From assembly GCA_031972855.1 (NCBI GenBank), contig DALYDY010000004.1, forward strand, positions 10,243 to 74,242: a DNA stretch of 64,000 nt. The letters are read 5' to 3'. This document shows positions 25,048 to 34,652 of the stretch, piece by piece. Below the pieces are notes generated by a model that saw nothing but the letters and a program-made list of their open reading frames with translations, had not been told where the DNA came from and did no database searches. Numbering within the stretch: position 1 is the first letter of the stretch; every line of letters begins with the position of its first letter. Source of the DNA: JAIXRY01 sp031972855. Lineage in GTDB: Bacteria; Patescibacteriota; Minisyncoccia; Phycocordibacterales; UBA9973. Both the position numbers and the translations under genes were made by a program.

Positions 25048-25147
25048 TTTTTAAAATTTGCATTAAAAATATATTTATAGTACAACTCACAGATTGATGT
25101 TTTGTATAAACATACATATATATGTAATACTAATATCTATAAACATT

Positions 25148-27367
25148 ATGAAATTACTCATCGTTGAATCACCTTCAAAAGCAAAGACTATCGAAAAATA
25201 TCTAGCTGGCGCATACACAGTGCGTGCATCTGTAGGACATATTCGTGATCTTCCAAAATCAAATAAAACAGCTATCGATATAGAAGGTGGCTTTATTCCT
25301 CGTTATGAAATTTCAAAAGGCAAAGAACACGTAGTACAAGAATTACGTGATCTTGCTCATTCTGCAAAAGAAATATTACTTGCTCCCGACCCGGACCGCG
25401 AAGGAGAGGCTATTGCTTGGCACATCGAAGAGCTCTTGAAAGCTGACAAAAAAGTGAAAGCTCCTATCAGTCGTGTAACATTCAACGAAATTACAAAAGA
25501 AGCTGTAACAGAAGCACTTAATCACCCACGAGAAGTTGATACGAATTTGAGAAAAGCTCAAGAAGCACGCAGAGTACTAGACCGTCTTGTTGGATATGAC
25601 CTCTCTGGAATTATCTGGAAAAAAGTTCGTTATGGACTTTCTGCTGGACGTGTTCAATCACCTGCTCTCCGTATTCTCTGTGAACGCGAAAGAGAAATAA
25701 CTGCATTCATCCCAGAAACATATTGGGTGCTTGAAAGTGAATTCAAAACAAATAAAAAAGTGACTTTAAATCTTTCTTGTACAGAAGAGCCTACAGATAG
25801 AAGTGAAGTGGATCGTATACTAAAAGAAGGTAGAAATGGAACTTGGATAATCAAAGGTGTAAAACAAAGCGAGGAAAAGCGTTCACCTCGTGCACCATTC
25901 ACAACATCAACACTCCAACAAACAGCATCTTCACGTCTAGGGTTCTCACCTTCTCGTACAATGCAAATTGCACAAAAACTCTACGAAGCTGGACATATTA
26001 CATACATGCGTACAGACTCTACAAATATTGCAGATACTGCAGTGGGATCAATTACTAACGCTATAGAAAAAAACTTCGGTAAAGAACATTTAGAAATTCG
26101 CAAATATAAGACAAAATCAAAAAACGCTCAAGAAGCCCACGAAGCTATACGCCCTACTCATGTAGAGAAAAAATCTCTAGGTATGACTGAAGAACAAAAA
26201 AGATTGTATTCTCTTATTTGGGAGAGAACTGTTTCTTCTCAAATGAAAGATGCTATTTTGTCTCGCACAAAAATCACAGCAAATATAGAAGAAGGAAATA
26301 TTCCAGACTTCACAACTACAGGCTCAATAGTTCGTTATGCTGGATGGCTCCTCGCTGAACCTGACGCTCGCGGTGAAGATATAACTCTTCCAGAAACAAC
26401 AGAAGGAGAAAAATTGGCTCTCATAGAACTCAAAGACATAGAGAAACAAACACAACCACCCAACAGATATTCTGAAGCAGGACTCGTAAAAGAGCTTGAG
26501 TCTCGAGGTATCGGAAGACCTTCTACATATGCATCTATTATCAAAACTCTTGAAGACCGCGAGTATGTAGAGAAAGTAGGAAGATCTCTCAAGCCTACAG
26601 ACACAGGTGATGTTGTATCTCGCTTCATCGAAACAAACTTCGAACAATATATCAGTGACACATTTACAGCGGAAATGGAAAACGAGCTTGATGAAATCGC
26701 TGATGGAACACGTGAATACAGTAAAACACTCAAAGACTTCTATGGACCGTTCCAAAAACAAGTAAAAGAGAAGGAAAAATTAGATAAGGCTACAACAATT
26801 GAAGAAGCTGATGAAAAATTTGTCTGTCCAAAATGTGGAAACAAAATGCTCGTAAAACTCGGACGCGGAGGAAAATTCCTCTCATGTAATAACTATCCAG
26901 AATGTGATGGAGCTCTCATGATTGACGGTACAGAAATAAAAAAAGATGAACCTATCGGAAATGACCCTGAAAGTGGACTACCTATATATGTTCTCATAGG
27001 ACGCTTTGGACCATACGTGCAGCTCGGTGAAAAACCAGTGAAAGCAGTAAAGAAGAAAAAAGGTGAGAAAGTTGAAAAACCAAGAATGGCTTCTATTCCA
27101 AAAACAATTGATCCAAGTAGTGTGAATGTTGAGATGGCTATGAAATATCTTGCTCTCCCCCGCATACTTGGTATCAATCCAAAAAATGATATTGAAGTGA
27201 TTGCAAACGTAGGACGTTTTGGACCATATGTTGGATGCGAAAGAGATTTCCGTTCTATTAAAACACCTCTTGATCCATACACAATCACACTTGAAGAAGC
27301 TCTCGCTCTTCTAGCGACAGAAAAGAAGCCTCGCGGTTTTGCAAAAAAGAAAAAAGTTACAAAATAA
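25148..27367 (+). CDS. topA: DNA topoisomerase I
   Basis: Type IA enzyme relaxing negative supercoils. 739 aa from MKLLIVESPSKAKTIEKYL; the in-frame upstream ATG codes for a hydrophobic stretch unlike topoisomerases. TOPRIM domain with the metal motif APDPDREGEAIAWH, then the cleavage-religation domain with catalytic Tyr in GHITYMRTDSTN, GRPSTYASIIKTLEDREYV, and one C-terminal four-cysteine zinc finger (CPKCGNKMLV...CNNYPEC). Two GRFGPYV repeats and a basic tail end the protein. Shorter than the E. coli enzyme, which carries more zinc ribbons. Confidence 0.97.
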   Translation: MKLLIVESPSKAKTIEKYLAGAYTVRASVGHIRDLPKSNKTAIDIEGGFIPRYEISKGKEHVVQELRDLAHSAKEILLAPDPDREGEAIAWHIEELLKADKKVKAPISRVTFNEITKEAVTEALNHPREVDTNLRKAQEARRVLDRLVGYDLSGIIWKKVRYGLSAGRVQSPALRILCEREREITAFIPETYWVLESEFKTNKKVTLNLSCTEEPTDRSEVDRILKEGRNGTWIIKGVKQSEEKRSPRAPFTTSTLQQTASSRLGFSPSRTMQIAQKLYEAGHITYMRTDSTNIADTAVGSITNAIEKNFGKEHLEIRKYKTKSKNAQEAHEAIRPTHVEKKSLGMTEEQKRLYSLIWERTVSSQMKDAILSRTKITANIEEGNIPDFTTTGSIVRYAGWLLAEPDARGEDITLPETTEGEKLALIELKDIEKQTQPPNRYSEAGLVKELESRGIGRPSTYASIIKTLEDREYVEKVGRSLKPTDTGDVVSRFIETNFEQYISDTFTAEMENELDEIADGTREYSKTLKDFYGPFQKQVKEKEKLDKATTIEEADEKFVCPKCGNKMLVKLGRGGKFLSCNNYPECDGALMIDGTEIKKDEPIGNDPESGLPIYVLIGRFGPYVQLGEKPVKAVKKKKGEKVEKPRMASIPKTIDPSSVNVEMAMKYLALPRILGINPKNDIEVIANVGRFGPYVGCERDFRSIKTPLDPYTITLEEALALLATEKKPRGFAKKKKVTK

Positions 27368-27387
27368 AAAACCGCCTAAGCGGTTAG
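27368..27387. terminator. Bidirectional terminator after topA
   Basis: AACCGCCTAAGCGGTT hairpin flanked by A/T between convergent genes. Confidence 0.65.
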
Positions 27388-27854
27388 AAAGGAAGGTCAT
27401 CTGTTGAACCAGAATTTAATATTATTGTTTTTTTACCAGAAAAATAATTAAAAATATCTTCTCCTATAGGTATAATCTGTCTTGGTAAAAATTCTTTCAA
27501 ATCTTGCTCAATTTTTATCTTACAAACTCCCCCTTGGTAAGAACATGGAAAACTCCATATTCCTGAAATTTCATTACCAACTTCTGCTTCAAAGATATTT
27601 TCTTCAAAAAAATATTCCAGTGGAATTTTTGAAGCATTTGTTACTTCAGTAACATACCGAGCATACACTTTTAAAAAATATACTCCGTCTAAATTTATTT
27701 GTCCTTCAATTTCAGCAATACCATTTGAATCAATTTTGACTCCAAAAAATTGATTTGCTTGTATATCGAGAATATAAATTTTGAAATCTCCTGACTCCTT
27801 TCCTTGAAACCAGGTACCTGTAAAATCAGGCTTTTGTTGAGCTAAATTTATCAT
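27384..27854 (-). CDS. Hypothetical beta-rich protein ending in an SSB-type acidic tail
   Basis: 156 aa. Two repeats of an F-x-G-x-W pattern (DFTGTWFQGKESGDF and EISGIWSFPCSYQGG) suggest a small beta barrel or lipocalin-like fold. The last residues are SGSTDDLPF, the form of the C-terminal tip of single-stranded DNA-binding proteins. The body is not an SSB OB-fold that I can recognise. The role is unknown; the tail might be chance. Confidence 0.5.
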   Translation of the reverse strand: MINLAQQKPDFTGTWFQGKESGDFKIYILDIQANQFFGVKIDSNGIAEIEGQINLDGVYFLKVYARYVTEVTNASKIPLEYFFEENIFEAEVGNEISGIWSFPCSYQGGVCKIKIEQDLKEFLPRQIIPIGEDIFNYFSGKKTIILNSGSTDDLPF

Positions 27855-27906
27855 TGTTGTTTAATTTTTAATTTGTTAAAAGAATACAACATACAAATAC
27901 AAAAGT

Positions 27907-27933
27907 AAAGTGGGGCCCGAAGGGCCCCACTTT
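27907..27933 (-). terminator. clpB terminator
   Basis: AAAGTGGGGCCC / GGGCCCCACTTT hairpin with 3-base loop just after the clpB stop. Confidence 0.8.
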
Positions 27934-30636
27934 TTATTTTGTCTTAACTTTTGATTTCTTAACTTCTTTAACTTTAATACTTGGAACTATTTTCTTTTTC
28001 TTCTTCGTTTCAACAACAAGTTCACCTTTTGAAATTGTTACATAAACAGTATCATCTTTATTTGATCCATTCTCTATTATGTATGTTGCGACAGGATTCA
28101 AAATTTTGTTTTGTATCAAACGATTCAGTGGTCTTGCTCCATAGTGTGGATCATACCCTTCCTTTGCAAGAATATCGAGAGCTTCATCACTTACAATCAA
28201 ATCTATTTCCTTGTCTTTTAGACGAGTGGCGACTTGGTCAATTCTTAATTTTACAATTTGTCTAATTGATTCGGGTGACAATATATCGAATACTATAACT
28301 TCATCAAGACGATTCAAGAATTCTGGACGGAAATGATTTTTTAACGCTTTCAAAACATTTTCTTTAGTTCCTTCATAAGTTTCTTTTTCATTTTTAACAC
28401 CGAAACCTAGAGACTCCATTTGTTCTATATATTGAGAACCAATATTTGAAGTTAGAATAATAACTGTATTTTTGAAGTTTACAATTCTACCTTTTGAGTC
28501 GGTAAGTTTTCCTTCATCGAGTACTTGAAGCAATACATTAAATACTTCTGGGTGAGCCTTTTCTATTTCATCAAAGAGTACAACAGAATAAGGACGATGA
28601 CGTACAGCTTCTGTAAGTTGACCAGACTCTTCATGCCCTACATATCCAGGAGGTGAACCAATGAGCTTAGAGACACTATGACGTTCCATATACTCTGACA
28701 TATCAACACGTATTAGAGATCTATCATCATTGAACATAAATGAAGCAAGGGCTTTTGTGAGTTCTGTCTTACCTACTCCTGTTGGTCCTAAGAATATAAA
28801 TGAACCTATTGGACGATTTGGATCAGAAATACCAGCACGACTTCGTCTTATTACCTCACTCACACTTTTAATAGCTTTTTCTTGACCAATAACTCTTCCT
28901 TGTAATTCTTGCGCCATACGTGCTAATTTTGCACGTTCTTCTTCAAGCATTTTTGTTAGAGGTATTCCTGTCCAGCGAGCGACAACATCAGCAATATCTT
29001 CTTCATTGATTTCTTCTTTCAAAATACGTCGAGTCTTTTGAAGTTTTTGCAACTTGTCCATTTTTTGATCAAGTTCCTTTTTCGCTTCTGGAATTTTTCC
29101 ATAACGGATTTCTGCAGCAAGAGTAAGATCGGCACGACTCTCTGCATTTTCTGCTTCTACACGAAGAGTGTCCAGCTCTTTCTTAAGCGTACGGATATCT
29201 ACTAAAACACTCTTTTCATTTTGCCATTTCAATTCTAGTTCTGAAGTCTTTTCTTTTAGATTTGCTATTTCTTTTTCAACTTCTTTAACACGAGATTTTG
29301 TATCTTTGTTTTCTTTTGATGAATTTGAAATTTCTTTTGTTAGAGCTTCCTTTTCAATTTCTAAACGCATTATTTTCCTATGAGTTTCTTCTAGAATCGC
29401 TGGTTTATTTTCCAGAGCCATACGAAGTGATGATGACGCTTCATCTATCAAGTCTACAGCTTTGTCAGGAAGGTATCTGTTTGTAATATAGCGAGTAGAC
29501 AGATTTACAGCAGCCAGTATCGCATCATCTGTAATTCTTACGCCATGGAATAATTCATACTTATCTTTTAGTCCACGAAGGATAGCGATTGTATCTTCAT
29601 TGCTTGGTTCTTCGATATATACAGGCTGAAAACGACGAGCAAGAGCTGGATCCTTTTCTATATATTTTTGATATTCTTTGAGAGTTGTTGCACCAATAGC
29701 TTTAAGTTCTCCGCGAGCAAGAGCTGGCTTCAACATGTTTGAAGCATCCATTGAGCCTTCAGAAGCTCCCGCTCCAACTATTGTATGAATTTCATCAATA
29801 AACAAAACTATTTTTCCGTCAGCTTTTTCTATTTCTTTCATTATTCCACGAAGACGTTCTTCGAATTCTCCACGATATTTTGTACCAGCAATAAGAAGAC
29901 CGAGGTCAAGAGAAACCATTTCTTTGTCTTTTAGAGATTCTGGCACATCTCCTTTTGAGATTCGCATTGCAAGTCCTTCTACAACAGCAGTCTTACCTGT
30001 TCCTGGTTCACCGATGAGTATTGGATTATTTTTTGTGCGACGAGAAAGGATCTGCATAATACGCATAACTTCTACATCACGTCCAATAACAGGATCAAGT
30101 CTATCTTCACGTGCAAGCTTTGTTAGATTGCGAGTGTATTTAGTAAGAAGGCGAAATTTCTTTGGTCCTTGAACTTGAGCATTTTTGTCGTGTTTAAAAT
30201 TCTCTATTATTTGTTTAACAGCATCAGCTTCAATACGAAAACGTTTTAATAATTCTTGAGCACCACCTTCTGTTTCAACAAGAGCCAAAAATAAATGTTC
30301 TGTTCCAACAAATTCATCACCAATCAATTTTGCAATTCTTGGAGAATCTTCAATAACCTTTGCAAGATCAGGTGTGAGATACATCTGATATGAAGGAGAA
30401 ATAGTGTTCTTAGATTCTGGTCCTTCTATACTTTCAATAACAGAATCAGACAGAAGTAGTGTATCTACTTGAAGAGAATCAAGAATAGAAATAACAACAC
30501 TCTCCTCTTGAAACAGAAGTGCTGTGAGTAAATGAAGTCCATTGACGTGATTTTGACCACGTTCAATAGCGAATTCATGGGCTTTCTTAATAGCTTCTTT
30601 AGCTTTTGTTGTAAATTGGTTAAATCCAGGCATCAT
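27934..30636 (-). CDS. clpB: ClpB/ClpC-type AAA+ disaggregase
   Basis: 900 aa (or 899 with the second ATG). Order: Clp N-domain repeats (1-145), NBD1 with Walker A GEPGTGKTAVVEGLA and Walker B VLFIDEIHTIVGAG, a long coiled-coil middle domain (about 405-525), and NBD2 with GPTGVGKTELTKALA and SVVLFDEIEKAHPEVFN. The long middle domain with KIPEAKKELDQKM favours ClpB, which works with DnaK in refolding aggregates, over ClpC. An extended -10 (TGGTATAAT) places the start within about two bases of the ATG. Confidence 0.9.
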   Translation of the reverse strand: MMPGFNQFTTKAKEAIKKAHEFAIERGQNHVNGLHLLTALLFQEESVVISILDSLQVDTLLLSDSVIESIEGPESKNTISPSYQMYLTPDLAKVIEDSPRIAKLIGDEFVGTEHLFLALVETEGGAQELLKRFRIEADAVKQIIENFKHDKNAQVQGPKKFRLLTKYTRNLTKLAREDRLDPVIGRDVEVMRIMQILSRRTKNNPILIGEPGTGKTAVVEGLAMRISKGDVPESLKDKEMVSLDLGLLIAGTKYRGEFEERLRGIMKEIEKADGKIVLFIDEIHTIVGAGASEGSMDASNMLKPALARGELKAIGATTLKEYQKYIEKDPALARRFQPVYIEEPSNEDTIAILRGLKDKYELFHGVRITDDAILAAVNLSTRYITNRYLPDKAVDLIDEASSSLRMALENKPAILEETHRKIMRLEIEKEALTKEISNSSKENKDTKSRVKEVEKEIANLKEKTSELELKWQNEKSVLVDIRTLKKELDTLRVEAENAESRADLTLAAEIRYGKIPEAKKELDQKMDKLQKLQKTRRILKEEINEEDIADVVARWTGIPLTKMLEEERAKLARMAQELQGRVIGQEKAIKSVSEVIRRSRAGISDPNRPIGSFIFLGPTGVGKTELTKALASFMFNDDRSLIRVDMSEYMERHSVSKLIGSPPGYVGHEESGQLTEAVRHRPYSVVLFDEIEKAHPEVFNVLLQVLDEGKLTDSKGRIVNFKNTVIILTSNIGSQYIEQMESLGFGVKNEKETYEGTKENVLKALKNHFRPEFLNRLDEVIVFDILSPESIRQIVKLRIDQVATRLKDKEIDLIVSDEALDILAKEGYDPHYGARPLNRLIQNKILNPVATYIIENGSNKDDTVYVTISKGELVVETKKKKKIVPSIKVKEVKKSKVKTK

Positions 30637-30644
30637 ATTATTTT

Positions 30645-30653
30645 ATTATACCA
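30645..30653 (-). promoter_or_regulatory. clpB extended -10 promoter
   Basis: TGGTATAAT on the minus strand, eight bases before the first ATG; no CIRCE or heat-shock operator is visible nearby. Confidence 0.5.
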
Positions 30654-30682
30654 AAATCTAAAATTTTGGTGTTGCTTATACA

Positions 30683-31855
30683 TTATTTTTTGAGAATGTC
30701 TAAAGTCTGTCGCAGAGTATTTACAAAATTTTCTATATCACTAATTTTTGTCTTTCTTCCAAAAGAAATTCTAATACTTGAGAGTAATTTATTTTCTTCT
30801 AAATTAAGAGCCTTCAATACATGAGAAACTTCTTCATCATCTGTTTTACAAGCACTTTTTGATGACACAGCAAAACCTTTTTGATCTAGATATAGAATGA
30901 CAGTCTCGCTATCAAAATTTGGAATAGTAATATGTAATATATGTGGAGAGCAAAATTCACTATCTATTGTAGTGTGTGCTTCAGGTACTTTTTCTTCCAA
31001 AAGTTTTCTGGCTACTTTTTGAATATTTTCTATTTTTGTATATTCAGAAATTCTATTTTTATCCGCATTGATTAATACCTGAGTAAATCCAACAATCTTA
31101 CCAACATCTTCAGTCCCAGCGCGAAGTCCGTATTCTTGAGATCCTCCAAGGATTATCCCGTCAATCATTTCTCTATCTTTTACAAAAAGTATTCCTGAAG
31201 ATCGTGGGCCATATATTTTTGAACCATTCAAAGTTACAAAATCAACTCCTAAAGAATCTATATGAATTGGAAATAGATTTGGCGCCTGAGCAGAATCAGT
31301 AAAAAATAATGGGTATAAACTTTCTTTTTCTTTTCTGTATTTTTTCACCACACGAGCAAGATCTTTTATTGGCTCTATAGTTCCTACCTCATTATTTATA
31401 TAATGGACACACACAAGAACGGTATTTTCATTTATTGATTCTCTCAAATCTTTTTCTTTTACAACACCTTTTTCATCTACAGGTAAAATTGTGAGTGTAA
31501 TTTTATTTTCTCTTTCAAGTGAGATACATGTGTCATATACTGCAGGATGTTCTATTGCACTTATTATAATATTCGGCTTTTCTATACCATTTGCAATTGC
31601 TTTGTGTAAGACTCCAAAAATAACTAAATTACAACCTTCTGTTCCTCCGCTAGTAAAAATAATATGTTCCATTTGGGTGTGAAGAATATTTGCAATATCT
31701 TTTTTTGCACTTTCTATCATTTTCTTTGCCACAACCCCTTCCTTGTGGATACTTCCTGGATTTCCATATACTGTAAGGGTTGTAATAAAAGAACGAAAAA
31801 GCACCCCAAATGAAATCGGGGTAAGAGCAGCATAATCTAAATAGATTCTTTTCAT
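30683..31855 (-). CDS. Cysteine desulfurase (NifS/IscS family)
   Basis: 390 aa from MKRIYLDYAALTPIS. PLP-dependent enzyme that takes sulfur from cysteine for Fe-S clusters or tRNA thiolation. Motifs: FTSGGTEGCNLVIFG, HYINNEVGTIEPIKDL, HIDSLGVDFVTLNGSKIYGP with the PLP Lys, and the persulfide Cys in AVSSKSACKTDDEE. No scaffold gene lies nearby; it may supply tRNA modification. IscS or NifS subtype is left open. Confidence 0.93.
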   Translation of the reverse strand: MKRIYLDYAALTPISFGVLFRSFITTLTVYGNPGSIHKEGVVAKKMIESAKKDIANILHTQMEHIIFTSGGTEGCNLVIFGVLHKAIANGIEKPNIIISAIEHPAVYDTCISLERENKITLTILPVDEKGVVKEKDLRESINENTVLVCVHYINNEVGTIEPIKDLARVVKKYRKEKESLYPLFFTDSAQAPNLFPIHIDSLGVDFVTLNGSKIYGPRSSGILFVKDREMIDGIILGGSQEYGLRAGTEDVGKIVGFTQVLINADKNRISEYTKIENIQKVARKLLEEKVPEAHTTIDSEFCSPHILHITIPNFDSETVILYLDQKGFAVSSKSACKTDDEEVSHVLKALNLEENKLLSSIRISFGRKTKISDIENFVNTLRQTLDILKK

Positions 31856-31898
31856 ATAAGAAGTATACACAAAAATGAGTATTTATAAAGTCTTAAAT

Positions 31899-31927
31899 TT
31901 GTAAAAATCCTTATTTTGTAGTACAAT
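31899..31927 (+). promoter_or_regulatory. Promoter of the DUF4446-infB-rbfA operon
   Basis: -35 TTGTAA (31899-31904), 17-base spacer, -10 TACAAT (31922-31927), eight bases before the ATG; leaderless start predicted. Confidence 0.65.
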
Positions 31928-31935
31928 GTTTTTAC

Positions 31936-32397
31936 ATGGTATTACCTATTTCCAGTGTATTTTTCATTGTTTTTGGGATTGTGAGTATCTCTTTACTCAT
32001 ATGGAATTTGAAGCTTGAGAAAAGATGGCAAACACTTTTTAAAGAAACTGAGAATGGTAGTGTGGATGAATTATTGGCACTGGTTCTAAAAAGAACAGAA
32101 ATATTACACAAAGACTCATCAAATCATGATATCCTTCTGGATAATATAGAAAAAAGACTGAAGCAAGCAATAAAAAGAACAGATATTGTTCGCTTTAATG
32201 CTTGGGGAGATACTGCTGGCGCACAGAGTTTTGCAATCGCTCTTGTTGATGAAACAGGTACAGGAGTAATAATTTCAACACTCTATGCACGAGATAGGAT
32301 GACTGTTTTTGCAAAAAAAATTACCAACTGGGAAAGTGAGAACGAATTAACAGATGAAGAACAGACAGCTCTTCTTAATCAAAAGAAATTAATATGA
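31936..32397 (+). CDS. DUF4446 membrane-anchored protein
   Basis: 153 aa: N-terminal membrane helix (VFFIVFGIVSISLLIW), a coiled-coil linker, and the DUF4446 core with IVRFNAWGDTAGAQSFAIALVDETGTGVIISTLYARD (family block). Function unknown; common in Firmicutes and CPR. It overlaps infB by four bases (ATGA), so the two are translationally coupled. Confidence 0.85.
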   Translation: MVLPISSVFFIVFGIVSISLLIWNLKLEKRWQTLFKETENGSVDELLALVLKRTEILHKDSSNHDILLDNIEKRLKQAIKRTDIVRFNAWGDTAGAQSFAIALVDETGTGVIISTLYARDRMTVFAKKITNWESENELTDEEQTALLNQKKLI

Positions 32398-33884
32398 GTA
32401 TAAAAATAACAACAAAAGAAAGAGCTCCTGTAGTAGTAATCATGGGTCACGTTGACCATGGTAAATCTACCCTACTCGACTATATTCGTAAAACAAACAT
32501 AGTAGATGGCGAAGCTGGAGGAATCACTCAACACTTGTCTGCTTACGAAGTTAAGCATAAGACAAGTGACGGTAAAGAACGTGCAATAACATTCATCGAC
32601 ACACCAGGACACGCGGCTTTTTCTGGTATGCGTTCTCGCGGTGCTCAAGTTGCTGATATTGCAATACTTATTGTATCTGCTGAAGATGGTGTAAAAATGC
32701 AAACAATCGAAGCAATAAAAACTATCAAAGAAAATGATGTTCCTTTTATTGTTGGAATAAACAAAATAGACAGACCAGGTGCAAACATAGATAAAACAAA
32801 GATGGATCTTGCTGAAAACGAAGTGTATCTCGAAGGTATGGGAGGAACTACACCTTTTGTACTTATTTCTGCAAAAACAGGAGAAGGTATACCTGATCTT
32901 TTTGAAACAATAAGTCTTGTGGCTGATTTGGAAGAGTTTGTTGGAACTCCAGAGATTCCTGCAAACGGACTTATTATTGAATCAAAAAGTGATTCAAAAA
33001 TTGGAGCACAAGCAACACTTATAATTAAAAATGGAACAGTGAAAAAAGGACAATTTATTGTTGCTGGTAATACATACGCAAGTACAAAAATGCTTGAAGA
33101 CTTCTTGGGTAAACCTACACAAAGTGCAAGTTTTTCAAATGCAATAAGAGTTTCTGGATGGTCAAATGTACCAAAAGTAGGAACACGTTTTACAACTGTT
33201 GATACAAAAAAAGAAGCAGAAGAAATAATATTAGACTGGCAGGACGAAGCAACTTCTCCTGACACTATAGATGTAGATAAAAAATACATCCCTCTTATAA
33301 TAAAAACAGATGTTCTAGGAACAGCGGAAGCAATTGAAAAAGAAGTAAAAAAACTTTCTCAAGAAAAAATCGCTTACAGAATAATAACTTGTGGAGTTGG
33401 AAATATTTCTGAAGGAGATGTAAGACGTGCTGCAAGTGATAAAGACACTGTTATAGTTGGTTTTAATGTAAAAATAGACCCTGTAGCTCGTGATACAAAT
33501 GAAAAAATTGGACTAACAATTGAACTCTTTAATATTATCTACAAACTTACAGAATGGCTTGAAATAAACCTCGAAGCAAAAAGACCTCGTGTAGAAACAA
33601 TTGAATCAATTGGCCAACTTAAAATAATAAAAACATTTTCTCAAACTCGTGACAAGCAAGTTGTGGGAGGAAAAGTTATTGAAGGACGTATTGAATCAGG
33701 AAGTATTGTAAGAATAATTCGTCGTGAAAATGAAATCGGACGTGGAAAAATTCTTGAAGTACAAAAAAGTAAAGCTAAAACAAAAGATGCTATAGAAGGT
33801 GAAGAGTGTGGACTCTTTGTTGAAGCAAAGCTCGATATAGCCGCTGGAGATATTTTGGAATCGTTTATCATAGTACAAAAATAA
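32394..33884 (+). CDS. infB: Translation initiation factor IF-2, short form
   Basis: 496 aa, starting directly before the GTPase domain: G1 GHVDHGKSTLLD, G2 region AGGITQHLSAYEV, G3 DTPGHAAF, G4 NKID, G5 ISAKTGEG. Domains II, III and the fMet-tRNA-binding C2 domain follow (GGKVIEGRIESGSIVRIIR). The long N-terminal region of typical IF-2 is absent. Coupled to the DUF4446 gene and followed by rbfA after one base. Confidence 0.96.
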   Translation: MSIKITTKERAPVVVIMGHVDHGKSTLLDYIRKTNIVDGEAGGITQHLSAYEVKHKTSDGKERAITFIDTPGHAAFSGMRSRGAQVADIAILIVSAEDGVKMQTIEAIKTIKENDVPFIVGINKIDRPGANIDKTKMDLAENEVYLEGMGGTTPFVLISAKTGEGIPDLFETISLVADLEEFVGTPEIPANGLIIESKSDSKIGAQATLIIKNGTVKKGQFIVAGNTYASTKMLEDFLGKPTQSASFSNAIRVSGWSNVPKVGTRFTTVDTKKEAEEIILDWQDEATSPDTIDVDKKYIPLIIKTDVLGTAEAIEKEVKKLSQEKIAYRIITCGVGNISEGDVRRAASDKDTVIVGFNVKIDPVARDTNEKIGLTIELFNIIYKLTEWLEINLEAKRPRVETIESIGQLKIIKTFSQTRDKQVVGGKVIEGRIESGSIVRIIRRENEIGRGKILEVQKSKAKTKDAIEGEECGLFVEAKLDIAAGDILESFIIVQK

Positions 33885-33885
33885 T

Positions 33886-34260
33886 ATGGCACATAGACAC
33901 GAAAAAATTTCAACACTAGTAAAAGAAATTGCGAGTTCTTATATAGGAGCAAACTCTGGAAATACTTCCCTAATCACTATAACTCGTGCAGAAATTTCTG
34001 ACGATGGTAAAAATGGAATTATATATTTCACTTGTCTTCCACAAGACAAAGAGCTAGCTGCTTTTGGATTCCTAAAACGTCATAGAGGAGAGATTCGAAA
34101 GGAGCTAAAAAAGAGACTTCAAACTCATACTATTCCTTTCTTGGATGTATCAATTGATCACGGAGAACATATGAAGCAAAAAATTGATCAAATCCTTCGT
34201 GAAGATAATTTACATGCAAAAGAATTTTCAGAAGAAAATACAGAAGTGACAAAAGATTAA
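33886..34260 (+). CDS. rbfA: Ribosome-binding factor A
   Basis: 124 aa, KH-type fold: HEKISTLVKEIASSYI at the N-terminus, ITITRAEISDDGKNGIIYFT, the helix RHRGEIRKELKKRL and the strand VSIDHGEHMKQKIDQIL. Helps mature the 16S rRNA 5' end. Standard infB-rbfA order. Confidence 0.9.
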   Translation: MAHRHEKISTLVKEIASSYIGANSGNTSLITITRAEISDDGKNGIIYFTCLPQDKELAAFGFLKRHRGEIRKELKKRLQTHTIPFLDVSIDHGEHMKQKIDQILREDNLHAKEFSEENTEVTKD

Positions 34261-34295
34261 ATAAGATATATTATATATTACACATATATAATATC

Positions 34296-34367
34296 GACGT
34301 GGTGGCGAAGTGGTAACGCTGCGGTCTGCAAAACCGCCATGCGCGGGTTCGATTCCCGCCCACGTCT
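34296..34367 (+). tRNA. tRNA-Cys (anticodon GCA)
   Basis: Acceptor GACGTGG / CCACGTC, anticodon stem GCGGT/ACCGC with loop CTGCAAA, T-arm GCGGG TTCGATT CCCGC, discriminator T. CCA is not encoded; CAA follows. Confidence 0.95.
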
Positions 34368-34521
34368 CAAATTTTCCAAAAAAGTATTTTGGAAAATTTG
34401 AGACGTGGAGCAAGTAAACTGCTTTACTTGCGTGCGGGAATCGAAAAGCTTTTGCTTATTTATGAAAATCTATGATTTGAGTAAATGCAAAAGGTGTACT
34501 GATCCTGTAAGGATCGATTCC
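34360..34521 (+). repeat. tRNA-Cys tail: terminator-like hairpin, inverted copy of tRNA 3' half, inserted hairpin, partial direct copy
   Basis: The acceptor 3' strand and trailer (34360-34381) are repeated exactly in reverse at 34387-34408. The T-arm half TTCGATTCCCGC (34348-34359) is repeated in reverse at 34434-34445. Between these two inverted parts lies a 25-26-base hairpin (34409-34434, starting AGCAAGTAAACTGC). At 34496-34521 a further hairpin (GATCCTGTAAGGATC) runs into a direct partial T-arm copy (CGATTCC). Confidence 0.85.
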
Positions 34522-34545
34522 TTACTATTTTGAATAGATTCGATA

Positions 34546-34554
34546 TGCTATAAT
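34546..34554 (+). promoter_or_regulatory. tRNA-Leu(TAA) extended -10 promoter
   Basis: TGCTATAAT, 16 bases before the mature 5' end of tRNA-Leu; no convincing -35. Confidence 0.5.
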
Positions 34555-34570
34555 TTAAAAAATAAATATT

Positions 34571-34652
34571 GCCCGGATGGCGGAATTGGTATACGCGCAC
34601 GACTTAAAATCGTGTCTCGCAAGGGATGTGGGTTCGACCCCCACTCTGGGCA
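34571..34652 (+). tRNA. tRNA-Leu (anticodon TAA)
   Basis: Class II tRNA with a long variable arm (GTCTCGCAAGGGATG). Acceptor GCCCGGA / TCTGGGC, anticodon loop CTTAAAA, T-arm GTGGG TTCGACC CCCAC, discriminator A followed by CAA, no encoded CCA. Confidence 0.95.

Noticed and set aside
26324..26761. Long minus-strand frames inside topA
   Set aside because: Both are serine/cysteine-rich shadows of a fully conserved topA reading frame, with no start signals.
32645..33289. 214-codon minus-strand frame inside infB
   Set aside because: Composition typical of an antisense shadow; the plus strand encodes the complete IF-2.
34228..34413. Open frame on the minus strand across tRNA-Cys
   Set aside because: It lies antisense to a clear tRNA and its inverted tail; the peptide (WAGIEPAHGGFADRSVT) is the usual false protein made by reading tRNA genes backwards.
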